Below, piece after piece: positions 33,957-42,803 of a stretch of DNA of 64,000 nucleotides (its first letter is position 1; the number at the start of each line of letters is the position of its first letter). The position numbers and the translations under genes were made by a program. The notes beneath the pieces are model-generated. The model saw nothing but the letters and a program-made list of their open reading frames with translations. It did not search any database and was not told the origin of the DNA. Origin of the DNA: Actinotalea endophytica (lineage in GTDB: Bacteria > Actinomycetota > Actinomycetes > Actinomycetales > Cellulomonadaceae); assembly GCF_025717005.1 (NCBI RefSeq), contig NZ_JAOVZU010000001.1:363091-427090 (forward strand), written 5' to 3'.

Positions 33957-34610
33957 TCAGGCGGGGATGCCGAAGCGCCGGCGCACCTCGGCGACCCGCT
34001 CCGGGCTGAGCTGGCGCTCACCGTCGATCTGGCGCGCCAGCACCGTGATCCGCGCGGTGTACTCGAGACGCTCCATCGCCAGGTACGCCGTCATCAGATC
34101 GGGGCCCCAGGTCAACGCGCCGTGGTGCTCGAGCAGGCAACCCGTGTGGGACCGCACGAACGGCGCGATCGAGTCGGGCACCTGCGACGTCGACGGTGTC
34201 GCGTAGGGCGCGAGCGGTACCTCGGGCATCGCGACCACGCTCTCCGGCATCATCAGGCCGGTCAGTGGCTCGCCCTTGATCGCGAACGCGGTCGCGTGCA
34301 GCGGGTGTGCATGCACCACGGCCCCGACCGCCGGGTCCTCCAGGTAGGCCCTCAGGTGCATGAGCACCTCGGACGAGGGGCGCAGCTCGCCGCGGAGCGG
34401 CGTCCCGTCGAGCGCGACGACCGGGAGCATCTCGGGAGTCATGAAGCCCTTGGAGACCCCCGTCGGTGTGCACAGCACGTTGCCGTCCGGGAGGCGGACG
34501 GAGACGTTGCCGTCGTTGGCCGACACGAGGCCGCGCTCCCACATCGCCCGGCCGAGCCGGACGACCTGCTCGCGGAGCTGGACCTCGGTGCTCCCGGTCG
34601 TCGCCCCCAT
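33957..34610 (-). CDS. Class II aldolase (L-fuculose/5-deoxyribulose-1-phosphate type)
   Basis: A 217-residue zinc-dependent aldolase of the AraD/FucA family with GNVSVRL, TPTGVSKG, the His pair VVHAHPLHATAF and the downstream EHHGALTWG. It would cleave a ketose-1-phosphate to DHAP and an aldehyde. Beside mtnA and mtnK homologues, the closest known role is the aldolase of the DHAP shunt and 5-deoxyribose disposal (Ald2/DrdA). Its ATG overlaps the stop of the upstream gene by one base. Last gene of the leftward arm. Confidence 0.88.
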   Translation of the reverse strand: MGATTGSTEVQLREQVVRLGRAMWERGLVSANDGNVSVRLPDGNVLCTPTGVSKGFMTPEMLPVVALDGTPLRGELRPSSEVLMHLRAYLEDPAVGAVVHAHPLHATAFAIKGEPLTGLMMPESVVAMPEVPLAPYATPSTSQVPDSIAPFVRSHTGCLLEHHGALTWGPDLMTAYLAMERLEYTARITVLARQIDGERQLSPERVAEVRRRFGIPA

Positions 34611-35494
34611 CAGTCCTGCTTCCCGCCGGACAGGTCCGCGTACATCTCGGTCGCGTCGGCGGGCGAGGCGCCGTCGTGCACGACCGCGCGCACGGCCTGG
34701 ATCATCGCGGTCGGGTCCTGGCGCTGGAAGATGTTGCGGCCCATGTCGACGCCCGAGGCGCCCTGGTCCACGGCCCGCCAGGCCATCGTCAGCGCGTCGG
34801 CCACCGGGAGCTTCTTGCCGCCGGCCATGATCACCGGAACGGGGCACCCGGCGGTGACGTCCGCGAAGTCCGTCTCGCAGTAGTAGGTCTTCACGATCTG
34901 CGCGCCGAGCTCGGCGATGATCCGGGTCGCCAGGCCCAGGTAGCGGGCGTCACGCGTCAGCTCGCGGCCGACCGCGGTCACGCCGACCACCGGGATGCCG
35001 GTCGCGAGGCCCTGGTCGACCAGACGGGTCATGTTGTGCACCGACTGGGTCTCGTTCTCGCCGCCGATGAACACCTGCACGGCGACCGCTGCGGCGTCGA
35101 TCCGCACCGCGTCGGCCATGTCCATCGCGATCTGCTCGTTCGAGAGCTCCTTGAGGATCGACGGCCCGCCGGACGCCCGCAGCACGAGCGCGTTCGGGCT
35201 CGCCGCGGGCACGACGGTGCGGATGATGCCGCGGGTGGCCATCAGCGCGTCCGCCCACGGTGCGAGCGGCACGATGTTGAGGTCGACCCGCTCGAGGCCG
35301 CGCGTCGGGCCCTGGAAGTACCCGTGGTCGAACGCGAGCATCACGGTGCGGCCGGCGGGGGAGAAGATCCGGCCGAGGCGGTGCCGCATGCCGAAGTCGA
35401 GCTGGTCGCTGCCCTTGACGGGCGAGGCCGGGACGGTCTGCGGGGTGCCGAGGCCGAAGTCCTTGGCCGCGACGGTGCTGTCGAGATCAGCCAT
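34610..35494 (-). CDS. LsrF/DhnA-type class I aldolase
   Basis: A 294-residue DeoC/LsrF-family TIM barrel with VMLAFDHGYFQG near the N-terminus, the probable Schiff-base Lys in AQIVKTYYCETDF and the phosphate-binding VIMAGGKKL and GASGVDMGRNIFQ. The family includes LsrF (thiolysis of phospho-AI-2 breakdown product) and archaeal-type fructose-bisphosphate aldolase. Here it sits with 5-deoxy-sugar genes, so it may act on a C5 phosphoketone. An AGAAAGGA site precedes ATG 35494. Confidence 0.85.
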   Translation of the reverse strand: MADLDSTVAAKDFGLGTPQTVPASPVKGSDQLDFGMRHRLGRIFSPAGRTVMLAFDHGYFQGPTRGLERVDLNIVPLAPWADALMATRGIIRTVVPAASPNALVLRASGGPSILKELSNEQIAMDMADAVRIDAAAVAVQVFIGGENETQSVHNMTRLVDQGLATGIPVVGVTAVGRELTRDARYLGLATRIIAELGAQIVKTYYCETDFADVTAGCPVPVIMAGGKKLPVADALTMAWRAVDQGASGVDMGRNIFQRQDPTAMIQAVRAVVHDGASPADATEMYADLSGGKQD

Positions 35495-35585
35495 CTCGAG
35501 TCCTTTCTCTGGCGGCGGGCCGCCGATCGTCACCGGTCTCGCCGGCGGGGTGGGACAGGGCCGGGCGGCTCCCGGCGCCGAGGGT

Positions 35586-35963
35586 TCAGGCGGGCGCGAC
35601 CGGGGCGGGCTCGCCGGGGGTCCAGGGCACGGTCACGGTGTCCCCGGGGCTCGCGGGGGACTTGATGAACAGGCACCGGAACGGCGCGTCGGAGTCGTTG
35701 ACCAGGTAGTGCATCTCGCCGGGCACGCACCGGAAGACCGTGTCGGTGGTCATGTCGTGGCGGGTGGTCGCGTCCACCCACAGGCTCGCGCGGCCCTCGA
35801 TCACCACGAAGGACTCGTCGCAGTGCCGGTGCAGGTGGTTGGGCATCGCGTCCCCGGGGCCGAGGCGCAGCACGCCCATGTCGCTGCTCGGGGTCTGGAT
35901 CAGGTAGGCGGGCCCCCAGTCGCCGTTGCGGTAGTCGGGGGCGGCCATCGAGGCTTCGTGCAC
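35586..35963 (-). CDS. Cupin-domain protein
   Basis: A 125-residue single-domain cupin: the first motif is MPNHLHRHCDESFVVIEG (His/His/Glu metal ligands), and the second contains PGEMHYLVN. Small cupins in sugar operons are often isomerases, lyases or sugar sensors. GTG at 35963 is selected because GGAGGA lies 4 bases before it. It lies between the aldolase/dehydrogenase fusion and the LsrF-like aldolase on the same strand. Confidence 0.82.
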   Translation of the reverse strand: MHEASMAAPDYRNGDWGPAYLIQTPSSDMGVLRLGPGDAMPNHLHRHCDESFVVIEGRASLWVDATTRHDMTTDTVFRCVPGEMHYLVNDSDAPFRCLFIKSPASPGDTVTVPWTPGEPAPVAPA

Positions 35964-36050
35964 GATTCCTCCGTCGGGTGCGGTCGGGTGCGGTGGGGTG
36001 CGGTCAGGTGCGGTCGGGTCCTGCCGGGTCGTCGGGCCGGGCAGGAGCGG

Positions 36051-38006
36051 TCAGATCACGCGCTCGTTCCCGCCGTCGATCGGGACCTGAGCGCCGGTCG
36101 TGCAGCGGAACGTGTCGTCCGCCATCGCCACCACGAGGCGCCCGACGTCTGCGCTGGTCACCTCGGCGTGCAGCATGTTGCGGCGCTTGTAGTCGTCGAC
36201 GGACATGCCGTAGTGCTCGGCACGTGCGGCGAGCAGCTCGGGCGTCCACAGGCCGGTGTCGAACACGGCATCCGGGTGGAGCATGTTGACCCGGATCCCG
36301 TCGCCGGCCCACTCGAGCGCCGCGACCCGGGAGAGCTGGGTCAGGGCAGCCTTCGACGCCGAGTACGCGGCGGCGCCGGGGCCGGGAGCCGGCACGTTCT
36401 TGGACGCGATCACGACGACCCGCCCGCCTCGTGGGGCGAGCGCGAGGAACGGGTGGGCGGCGCCGTAGAGCAGGGCCACCGAGTCCACGTTCACCGACAT
36501 CGTCCGGCGCCAGGCGCTCGGCGCGAGCTCGCTCAGGTGCGCCGCACCCGGGAAGATGCCCGCCGCGACCACGAGGATGTCCAGGCCGCCGAACGTGTCC
36601 ACGCCCGCCGCGATCGCCGCGCGCACGGCGTCGCCGTCGGTGACGTCCACGGTGAGCCCGAGCCACGACGGTGCGTCGAACGTGGTCGAGACGTCGGGCG
36701 AGACGTCCCAGCCGACCACGCACGCGCCCGCACCGAGCAGGGCCGCCGCCGCCGCACGGCCGATGCCCGAGGCCGCCCCGGTGACCACGGCCACCGTCCC
36801 GGACAGGGCTCCCGACGGGCGGGAACGGTGCAGCTTGGCCTGTTGCAGCGACCAGTACTCGAGGTCGAAGACGTGGTCGTCGGCCAGCTCGCGGTAGCCA
36901 CCGAGCCGGGTGGACGCGGCGATGGTGTCCATCGTGTGCCGGTAGATCGCCTCGGCCGCCCGCGCCTCGGTCGCGGTTCGCCCTGCGGTCACCAGGCCGA
37001 GCGCCGGGTCGAGCACCACGCGGGGCGCCGGGTCCAGAGGCGTGACCGTGACGCCACGGCGGGCCGCGTTGCGCTCGACGTACTCGCGGTAGGACTCGGC
37101 GTAGGCCTCGACGTCGTCGCCGACCAGCGGGACGCGCTTGGTCCACAGCACGTGATCCGGTGTGAGCACGCCGTGGGCGGACGCCGCGACCAGCTCGGGC
37201 GAGCCGAGGAACGCCCGCACCTGCTCGTCGTCGCTGCGCCTCACGATCAGCGGCATCCCGGCCGCCTCGCAGAGCCGTGCGCGGAGCCGTGCGACCTCGA
37301 CGGGGTCGACGGGGGCCGCAGGTGCGGCGTCCACCGGTGCCAGGGCGGGGGCGGCGGCCAGGTGGTCCTCGGCGACCGCGATCAGAGCCGCGTGCCGCTG
37401 GAGCGCCTCGTCCGGGCTCTGCCCGAGCGCGAAGATGCCGTGGTCGAGCACCACGATGCCCTCGGTGTCCTGGTGCGCCTGCGAACGCCACGCGTCGAGG
37501 CACGCGGCGGCGAGCGCCTGGCCGGGCTGCGCGTAGGGCACGACCACGACACGCGTGCCGTAGAGCTGCTCCACGAGCGCCGCGCCGTCCGGGCTGTGCG
37601 TCAGCGCGAGGATCGCGTCGGCGTGCGAGTGCAGCACGCAGGGGTGCGGGACCAGGGCGTGCACGAGGACCTCGACGGACGGGTCCGGCGCCGCGGCGTC
37701 CACGCACGCGCAGCGGAGCTCGTTGGCCAGCTCGAGGTCGGTGAGCTCGGTCGGGGGCAGCAGGGCGCGCAGCCGGTCGAGCCGGAGCGGCGCGAAGCCG
37801 TCCGGGCCGATCGTGGCCAGGTCGTGCCCGGAGCCCTTGATCCACAGCAGCGTCCGGGGCTCCCCGGTGACGTCCGTCGTGGTGGTCTTCACAGAGGTGT
37901 TCCCGCCGCCGTGCAGGACGAGCCGCGGGTCGGAACCCAGGGTCCTGGAGGCGGTGACCAGCTCGTCGAGGAGCTGGGAGGTGGCGTCATCACCACGGCG
38001 GCGCAT
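36051..38006 (-). CDS. Bifunctional class II aldolase / short-chain dehydrogenase
   Basis: A 651-residue fusion. Residues about 1-385 are an aldolase domain with LHGGGNTSVK, metal His in VLHSHADAILALT and VLDHGIFALGQ. Residues about 400-651 are an SDR with TGAASGIG for NAD binding, catalytic Ser region and YSASKAA (Tyr-Lys). The family is the RhaE-type rhamnulose-1-phosphate aldolase/dehydrogenase, which cleaves a 6-deoxy-ketose-phosphate; it may also handle the shorter 5-deoxy analogue. An AGGAAGGTG site precedes ATG 38006. First gene of the leftward arm, behind two GntR-type palindromes. Confidence 0.92.
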   Translation of the reverse strand: MRRRGDDATSQLLDELVTASRTLGSDPRLVLHGGGNTSVKTTTTDVTGEPRTLLWIKGSGHDLATIGPDGFAPLRLDRLRALLPPTELTDLELANELRCACVDAAAPDPSVEVLVHALVPHPCVLHSHADAILALTHSPDGAALVEQLYGTRVVVVPYAQPGQALAAACLDAWRSQAHQDTEGIVVLDHGIFALGQSPDEALQRHAALIAVAEDHLAAAPALAPVDAAPAAPVDPVEVARLRARLCEAAGMPLIVRRSDDEQVRAFLGSPELVAASAHGVLTPDHVLWTKRVPLVGDDVEAYAESYREYVERNAARRGVTVTPLDPAPRVVLDPALGLVTAGRTATEARAAEAIYRHTMDTIAASTRLGGYRELADDHVFDLEYWSLQQAKLHRSRPSGALSGTVAVVTGAASGIGRAAAAALLGAGACVVGWDVSPDVSTTFDAPSWLGLTVDVTDGDAVRAAIAAGVDTFGGLDILVVAAGIFPGAAHLSELAPSAWRRTMSVNVDSVALLYGAAHPFLALAPRGGRVVVIASKNVPAPGPGAAAYSASKAALTQLSRVAALEWAGDGIRVNMLHPDAVFDTGLWTPELLAARAEHYGMSVDDYKRRNMLHAEVTSADVGRLVVAMADDTFRCTTGAQVPIDGGNERVI

Positions 38007-38017
38007 GCTGCACCTTC

Positions 38018-38072
38018 CTGACAACGTGTGAGCAGTTGTCAGACAACCTAGCAGCAGATCGACTTACGTCAA
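38018..38072 (-). promoter_or_regulatory. Promoter and paired GntR operators of the leftward sugar operon
   Basis: On the minus strand TTGACG (38072-38067) and TAGGTT (38050-38045) are 16 bases apart. The 13-bp perfect palindrome GTTGTC-A-GACAAC (38035-38047) overlaps the -10 box. A further CTGACAAC at 38018-38025 pairs with GTTGTCAG at 38035-38042 across nine bases. Repressor binding here would block initiation. Confidence 0.75.
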
Positions 38073-38098
38073 GAGTCCCGAAGGGCCTAGGGTCTCGC

Positions 38099-38815
38099 TC
38101 AGCCGCGCCGAACGATGGTGAACGAGTAGCGACCCTCGATGAAGTAGGTGCGCGAGTAGAGCAGCAGCCGGTCGGCCCGGTCGTAGTGCTTCTGCACGAG
38201 CAGCACGAAGAGGTTGTGCGTGGCGGCCTCGGCGCCCCAGCCGACGTGGTTGGAGGTCACCGCGTGGATCTCCGCGACGCCGTGGTCGGGGGAGATGCCC
38301 AGCTCGCTGCGGAAGAAGCCGAAGATCGACCCGTCGAGGGTCTGCGGGTCGAACCCCTCGGGGAGCACGGCCATCGGCATCAGGTCGTAGGAGTACGCCA
38401 CGACCTCGCCGTCGGCGAGGATCGTCCGGCGGATCTCGAGCGCCTGGGTGTCGCCCGGAACACCCATCTGAGCGGCCTCTTCGGGCAGCACCGGCCGCAC
38501 CACGCGGCTCGCGTAGACCATGCCGGGCTCGCGGCCCGTGGCCCGGATCGACTCGGTGATCGAGTCCATCCGCTCCAGACCCGCGCGGATCGCCGGCGGC
38601 TCCGTCACGAAGGTGCCGACGCCGTGCTGCGTCCGGACCAGACCGAGGGCCTCGAGCTCGCGCAGCGCAGCGCGCACGGTGGGCCGGGAGACCTTGAACT
38701 CGGCGCTGAGCTCGGTCTCGGTGGGAAGGCGCGAGCCGGGGGGCAGGTCGCCGGCCGCGAGCCGGCTGCGCAGGTCCTCGGCGACCCGCGTCACGAGCGT
38801 GCCGGTGCGCGCCAT
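38099..38815 (-). CDS. GntR-family (HutC-type) transcriptional regulator
   Basis: A 238-residue protein with an N-terminal winged helix (RLPTETELSAEFKVSRPTVRAALRELEALG, residues about 30-60, shown in part) and a C-terminal UTRA ligand-binding domain (YSYDLMPMAVLPEGF; HNLFVLLVQKHYDRADR). It is encoded between the two divergent sugar operons. The GTTGTC-N-GACAAC palindromes in both promoters are its likely operators, and the site at 38906-38918 upstream of its own start may give autoregulation. A GAGGAGGA site precedes ATG 38815. Confidence 0.92.
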   Translation of the reverse strand: MARTGTLVTRVAEDLRSRLAAGDLPPGSRLPTETELSAEFKVSRPTVRAALRELEALGLVRTQHGVGTFVTEPPAIRAGLERMDSITESIRATGREPGMVYASRVVRPVLPEEAAQMGVPGDTQALEIRRTILADGEVVAYSYDLMPMAVLPEGFDPQTLDGSIFGFFRSELGISPDHGVAEIHAVTSNHVGWGAEAATHNLFVLLVQKHYDRADRLLLYSRTYFIEGRYSFTIVRRG

Positions 38816-38905
38816 GGAGTCCTCCTCAGGGCCGTCCGGGCGGGCCGTCGTCCGCAACGGGCACAGGCTACAGGCGACGCGTCCGGAGGTGACAGTTCGG
38901 TCACG

Positions 38906-38960
38906 GTTGATTGACAACCTACCGCGCATCGTCCTAACGTGCCGTCAGTTGTCGGACAAC
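38906..38960 (+). promoter_or_regulatory. mtnA operon promoter with GntR operator
   Basis: TTGACA (38911-38916) and TAACGT (38935-38940) are 18 bases apart. The perfect palindrome GTTGTC-G-GACAAC (38948-38960) starts at the expected transcription start, and a degenerate copy (38906-38918) covers the -35 box. This gives a two-site repression layout like the leftward promoter. Confidence 0.78.
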
Positions 38961-38979
38961 GTAGTTCGAAGGAGGTCCC

Positions 38980-40017
38980 GTGGTCCTCGCAGTGGAGTGG
39001 CTCGACGAGCCGCGGCCGATGATCCGCCTGATCGACCAGACCCGCCTGCCCGAGGCCGAGGTGCTGCTCGACATCACCACCGTGGACGCCCTCGTCGACG
39101 CGATCGTGACGCTCGCGGTACGCGGTGCCCCCGCCCTCGGCGCGGTCGGCGCGCTCGGCGTGGCCGTGGCGATGCTTCAGGGCGAGGCGGAGGGCTGGGA
39201 CGACGCGACCCTCGCCGCCCAGGTCGAGCGGATCCGTGACGCGCGTCCCACCGCGGTGAACCTCGCGTGGGGCGTGGACCGGGTCCGCCCGGCGATGCCG
39301 CTCGGTGTCGCGGCCGTGCTGGACGAGGCCCGGGCCGTGATCGACGAGGACGGCGCGGCCAACCGCGAGCTGTCCCGGATCGGCGCGGACTGGATCCTCG
39401 CGCGGACCGGAAAGGACCGGGTCCGCGTCGTCACGCACTGCAACACCGGTGCGCTGGCGACCACCGCGTGGGGGACGGCCTACGGGATCATCCACGAGCT
39501 GCACCGCCGTGGTGCGCTCGAGCTCGTCTACGCCGACGAGACCCGACCGCTGCTCCAGGGCGCCCGGCTGACCAGCTGGGAGCTCACCCAGGACGGCATC
39601 GACCATGTCGTCCAGGTCGACGGTGCGGCGTCCAGCACGATCCTGCGTGGACTCGTCGACGTCGCGATCATCGGCGCCGACCGGATCACCGCCAACGGCG
39701 ACACCGCCAACAAGGTGGGGTCGGTCGCCCTGGCGCTCGCGTGCCAGCGAGCGGGGATCCCGTTCGTCGTCGCAGCGCCGTCCTCGACCGTCGACCTCGG
39801 CACCGCGACCGGCGGCGAGATCGTGATCGAGGAACGCGACCCAGCCGAGGTCACGGCCTTCGGCGGCCGCCGCACGGCCCCGATCGGGGCGATCGGCTAC
39901 AACCCGGCCTTCGACGTCACGCCCAACGACCTGATCAGCGCGGTCGTCACCGAGCGCGGCGTCGTCGAACCGGCCACCACCCCCCATCCCGAGCTGCTCG
40001 CGCGGATCGCGGGCTGA
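38980..40017 (+). CDS. mtnA: S-methyl-5-thioribose-1-phosphate isomerase family
   Basis: A 345-residue aldose-ketose isomerase of the MtnA/eIF2B-like family. The active-site Cys lies in HCNTGALATTAWGTAYG and the catalytic Asp in IIGADRITANGDTANKVG, both intact, so it is the enzyme rather than the initiation-factor paralogue. It converts 5-substituted ribose-1-phosphate to ribulose-1-phosphate. GTG start follows GGAGGT. No later methionine-salvage genes (mtnB, C, D) are in the window, which favours carbon disposal over full salvage. Confidence 0.93.
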   Translation: MVLAVEWLDEPRPMIRLIDQTRLPEAEVLLDITTVDALVDAIVTLAVRGAPALGAVGALGVAVAMLQGEAEGWDDATLAAQVERIRDARPTAVNLAWGVDRVRPAMPLGVAAVLDEARAVIDEDGAANRELSRIGADWILARTGKDRVRVVTHCNTGALATTAWGTAYGIIHELHRRGALELVYADETRPLLQGARLTSWELTQDGIDHVVQVDGAASSTILRGLVDVAIIGADRITANGDTANKVGSVALALACQRAGIPFVVAAPSSTVDLGTATGGEIVIEERDPAEVTAFGGRRTAPIGAIGYNPAFDVTPNDLISAVVTERGVVEPATTPHPELLARIAG

Positions 40018-40063
40018 CCGACCGACACACGCGGCACCGTCGCCGCGCGAGGAGAGGAGCACC

Positions 40064-41176
40064 ATGAGGAACAGCAAGGTCCTGATGGCCGCGATCACCG
40101 GGGCGTCGTTGCTCGCGCTGGCCGCCTGCAGCCAGGGCACCACGACCGACCCGACGTCCGCGGAGTCGAGCACGTCGGACGCCGGCTCGACGACCGAGGT
40201 CACCGGCGACGCACCGGCGCCGTTCGACGGCGACGTGCGCATCGCGATCGTCCAGCAGAGCGGGCAGGGCGACTACTTCCAGCAGTACCTCAACGGCACG
40301 CGTCAGCAGGCCGAGGCGCTGGGTGTGGAGCTCGACGTGTACGACGCCCAGGGCGACAACGCGACCCAGGCGAGCCAGCTCGACCAGGCGATCGCCTCGG
40401 GCGTGGACGGCATCGTCGTGCGCCACGGCTACCCGGACACCCTGTGCCCGGGTGTGAACGCCGCGATCGAGAAGGGCATCCCCGTCGTGATCTACGACGT
40501 GGAGATCCAGACCTGCGCGCCTGACGCCGTGCAGACCCAGCAGTCCGACGCCGACATGGCCGGCCTCGTGCTCGACCAGATGCTCAAGGACATCGGCTCC
40601 GACCAGAAGGTCGGCTACGTCAACGTCGCCGGCATCGCCCCGCTCGACCGTCGCGACGTCGTGTGGCGTGCGGCGCTCGACGCGAACGGCTGGGAGCAGA
40701 TGTTCTACACCGGCTCGTTCACCAACTCCACGGCGACCGACACCGCGCCCATGGTCTCCAGCGCCCTGAAGTCGAACCCGGACGTCGTCGCGATCTACGC
40801 GCCGTACGACGAGTTCACCAAGGGCACGCTGTCGGCCCTCGAGCAGAACCCGGACATCGCCGACGGCATCAAGGTCTACGGGGCGGACATCTCCGCGGCG
40901 GACATCGAGCTGATGGCGGCCGAGGGCAGCCAGTGGGTGGCCACCGGCGCGACCGACCCGAACGCGATCGGTGCGGCCGTCACCCGGACGCTGTTCCTCC
41001 ACATGGCGGGCGAGCTGCCGAACGGTGCGACGGTGGACTTCCCGCCGATCCTCGTGACCCAGGACTTCCTGCGGGAGAACAACATCAAGAACATGGACGA
41101 CCTGCGGGCCGCTGAGCCGGCGCTGAACATCTCCGATGTCTCCGGCGCCGACTGGATCCCGGCAGTCACGTTCTGA
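40064..41176 (+). CDS. Sugar ABC transporter substrate-binding lipoprotein
   Basis: A 370-residue family 4 periplasmic binding protein (ribose/AI-2 type). It has a lipobox LLALAAC, a Thr/Ser-rich spacer, then DVRIAIVQQSGQGDYFQQYL, the central hinge segment GIVVRHGYPD and later DVVAIYAPYDEF. It delivers ligand to the permease encoded two genes on. A GAGGAGAGGAG site precedes ATG 40064. Genes around it suggest a 5-deoxy-pentose or 5-methylthioribose ligand. Confidence 0.92.
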   Translation: MRNSKVLMAAITGASLLALAACSQGTTTDPTSAESSTSDAGSTTEVTGDAPAPFDGDVRIAIVQQSGQGDYFQQYLNGTRQQAEALGVELDVYDAQGDNATQASQLDQAIASGVDGIVVRHGYPDTLCPGVNAAIEKGIPVVIYDVEIQTCAPDAVQTQQSDADMAGLVLDQMLKDIGSDQKVGYVNVAGIAPLDRRDVVWRAALDANGWEQMFYTGSFTNSTATDTAPMVSSALKSNPDVVAIYAPYDEFTKGTLSALEQNPDIADGIKVYGADISAADIELMAAEGSQWVATGATDPNAIGAAVTRTLFLHMAGELPNGATVDFPPILVTQDFLRENNIKNMDDLRAAEPALNISDVSGADWIPAVTF

Positions 41177-41237
41177 GGAAGAACCGTGGCGGGCGGCTCC
41201 CCGGCCGCCCGCCACGGTCCGCCACGAGAAGGGACCA

Positions 41238-42803
41238 ATGGTGGACCCGACCACGACCGGCGACGCCCCACGCCCCCCGGCCGCCCAGGAGCACGAGCCC
41301 CCGGCACCCGTGCTCGAGCTCGACGCGATCACCAAGTCGTTCGGCTCGAACGAGGTGCTCAAGGGCGTGACGCTCACCCTGCGGCCGGGCCGGGTCACGG
41401 CGCTGCTCGGTGCGAACGGTGCCGGCAAGTCGACCCTGATCAAGGTCCTCTCCGGTGTGTACCCGGACCACGGCGGCGAGGTGCGGGTGGACGGCGAGGC
41501 CGTCGCGATGGAGTCCCCGTCGCACGCGGCCCGGCACGGGATCCAGACCGTGCACCAGCGCATCGACGAGAACATCGTCCCGGGCCTGACCGTCGCCGAG
41601 AACCTGGTGTTCGAGGAGGTCGTCCGGGGCGAGGTCCCGAAGGTGTCCTCGCTGCGACGCCTCATGCCCCGCGCCCGCCAGATCGCCGCCACGCTCGACC
41701 TGGACTGGCCCGACGCGGTGCTGACCAAGGACGTCTTCGAGCTCGGCATCGCCGACAGCCAGCTGCTGCTGCTCGCCCGAGCGCTCGTGCAGCGACCCAA
41801 GGTGCTCGTCCTCGACGAGCCCACCTCGACCCTCTCGGCGAGCGAGGTCGACCGGCTCTTCGCGCTGGTCCGTCGCCTCTGCGGTGACGGCGTCGCGGTG
41901 CTCTACGTGACCCACCGGCTCAGCGAGGTGGCCGAGCTCGCCGACGACCTCGTGGTGCTGCGCGACGGCCGGATCCGCGCCAGCCAGGAACGTCCGTTCG
42001 ACATGGAGGCCGTCGTCCGCTCGATGCTCGGCGAGGGTCTGGCCACGCAGCACGACCTGGTCGAGCAGCGCGGCAGCACCACCGCGATCACGCTGCACGG
42101 TGTGCGGCTGCTCCGCCGCTCCGATCCCGTGGACCTCGAGCTGCGCTACGGCGAGGTCACCGGGGTCGTGGGCCTGATCGGCGCGGGCAAGTCCGAGATG
42201 GCCCGCGGGATCTTCGGCGCCGACCGGCTCCGAGCGGGCACCATGACGCTCGACGGCGAGCCCTACGCGCCCCGGCACACCTCCGAAGCCGTGCGGGCCG
42301 GCGTGTACCTCGTGCCCGAGGACCGATCCGCCGAGGCGATGCTGCCCGGCTGGTCGCTGACCTGGACGGCCACCCTGCCGTTCCTGCGGTCGGTGAGCCG
42401 GTGGAGCTTCCTGCAGCGCGGCAAGGAACGCTCCGTGGGGCGGACCGTCCTCGAGGACTTCGGCGTCGTCGCGACCGATCCCGACCAGCCGGTCGACGCC
42501 CTGTCCGGCGGGAACCAGCAGAAGGTCGTGGTGGGCCGGTGGATGCACGCCGGGCCACGGGTGCTGCTGCTCGACGAACCCTTCCGGGGTGTCGACATCG
42601 GGGCGCGCGGGGACATCTCCCGCCGCGCGCGCGAGCAGGCCGCCGCCGGCGCCTGTGTCGTCGTCTTCTCCAGCGACGTGGAGGAGATCAGGGAGATCGC
42701 CGACCGGATCCTCGTGATGGTGGAGGGCCACCTGCGGCTCGACGCCTACACGAGCACGGTCGACAACGACGCGATCGTGACCAGCATGTCGGAGGTGGCG
42801 TAG
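41238..42803 (+). CDS. Sugar ABC transporter, double ATP-binding protein
   Basis: A 521-residue RbsA/XylG-type protein with two ATPase halves. Half 1: Walker A GANGAGKST and Walker B VLVLDEPTS, but the signature LSxGQ is replaced by ELGIADSQ. Half 2: Walker A GLIGAGKSE with a regular signature LSGGNQQKVVVGRWM and VLLLDEPFRGVD. Degenerate sites in one half are common in this family. The first 30 residues are a Pro-rich extension. ATG 41238 follows GAAGGGA. Its TAG abuts the permease GTG. Confidence 0.92.
   Translation: MVDPTTTGDAPRPPAAQEHEPPAPVLELDAITKSFGSNEVLKGVTLTLRPGRVTALLGANGAGKSTLIKVLSGVYPDHGGEVRVDGEAVAMESPSHAARHGIQTVHQRIDENIVPGLTVAENLVFEEVVRGEVPKVSSLRRLMPRARQIAATLDLDWPDAVLTKDVFELGIADSQLLLLARALVQRPKVLVLDEPTSTLSASEVDRLFALVRRLCGDGVAVLYVTHRLSEVAELADDLVVLRDGRIRASQERPFDMEAVVRSMLGEGLATQHDLVEQRGSTTAITLHGVRLLRRSDPVDLELRYGEVTGVVGLIGAGKSEMARGIFGADRLRAGTMTLDGEPYAPRHTSEAVRAGVYLVPEDRSAEAMLPGWSLTWTATLPFLRSVSRWSFLQRGKERSVGRTVLEDFGVVATDPDQPVDALSGGNQQKVVVGRWMHAGPRVLLLDEPFRGVDIGARGDISRRAREQAAAGACVVVFSSDVEEIREIADRILVMVEGHLRLDAYTSTVDNDAIVTSMSEVA

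Noticed and set aside
34610-35494. An AI-2 (Lsr) quorum-signal uptake operon, based on the LsrF-like gene and ribose-type importer
   Set aside because: The kinase is MtnK-like (APH fold), not LsrK (FGGY fold), no LsrG-type gene is present, and MtnA, mutarotase and FucA-type aldolase fit a 5-deoxy sugar better. It remains a minor alternative.
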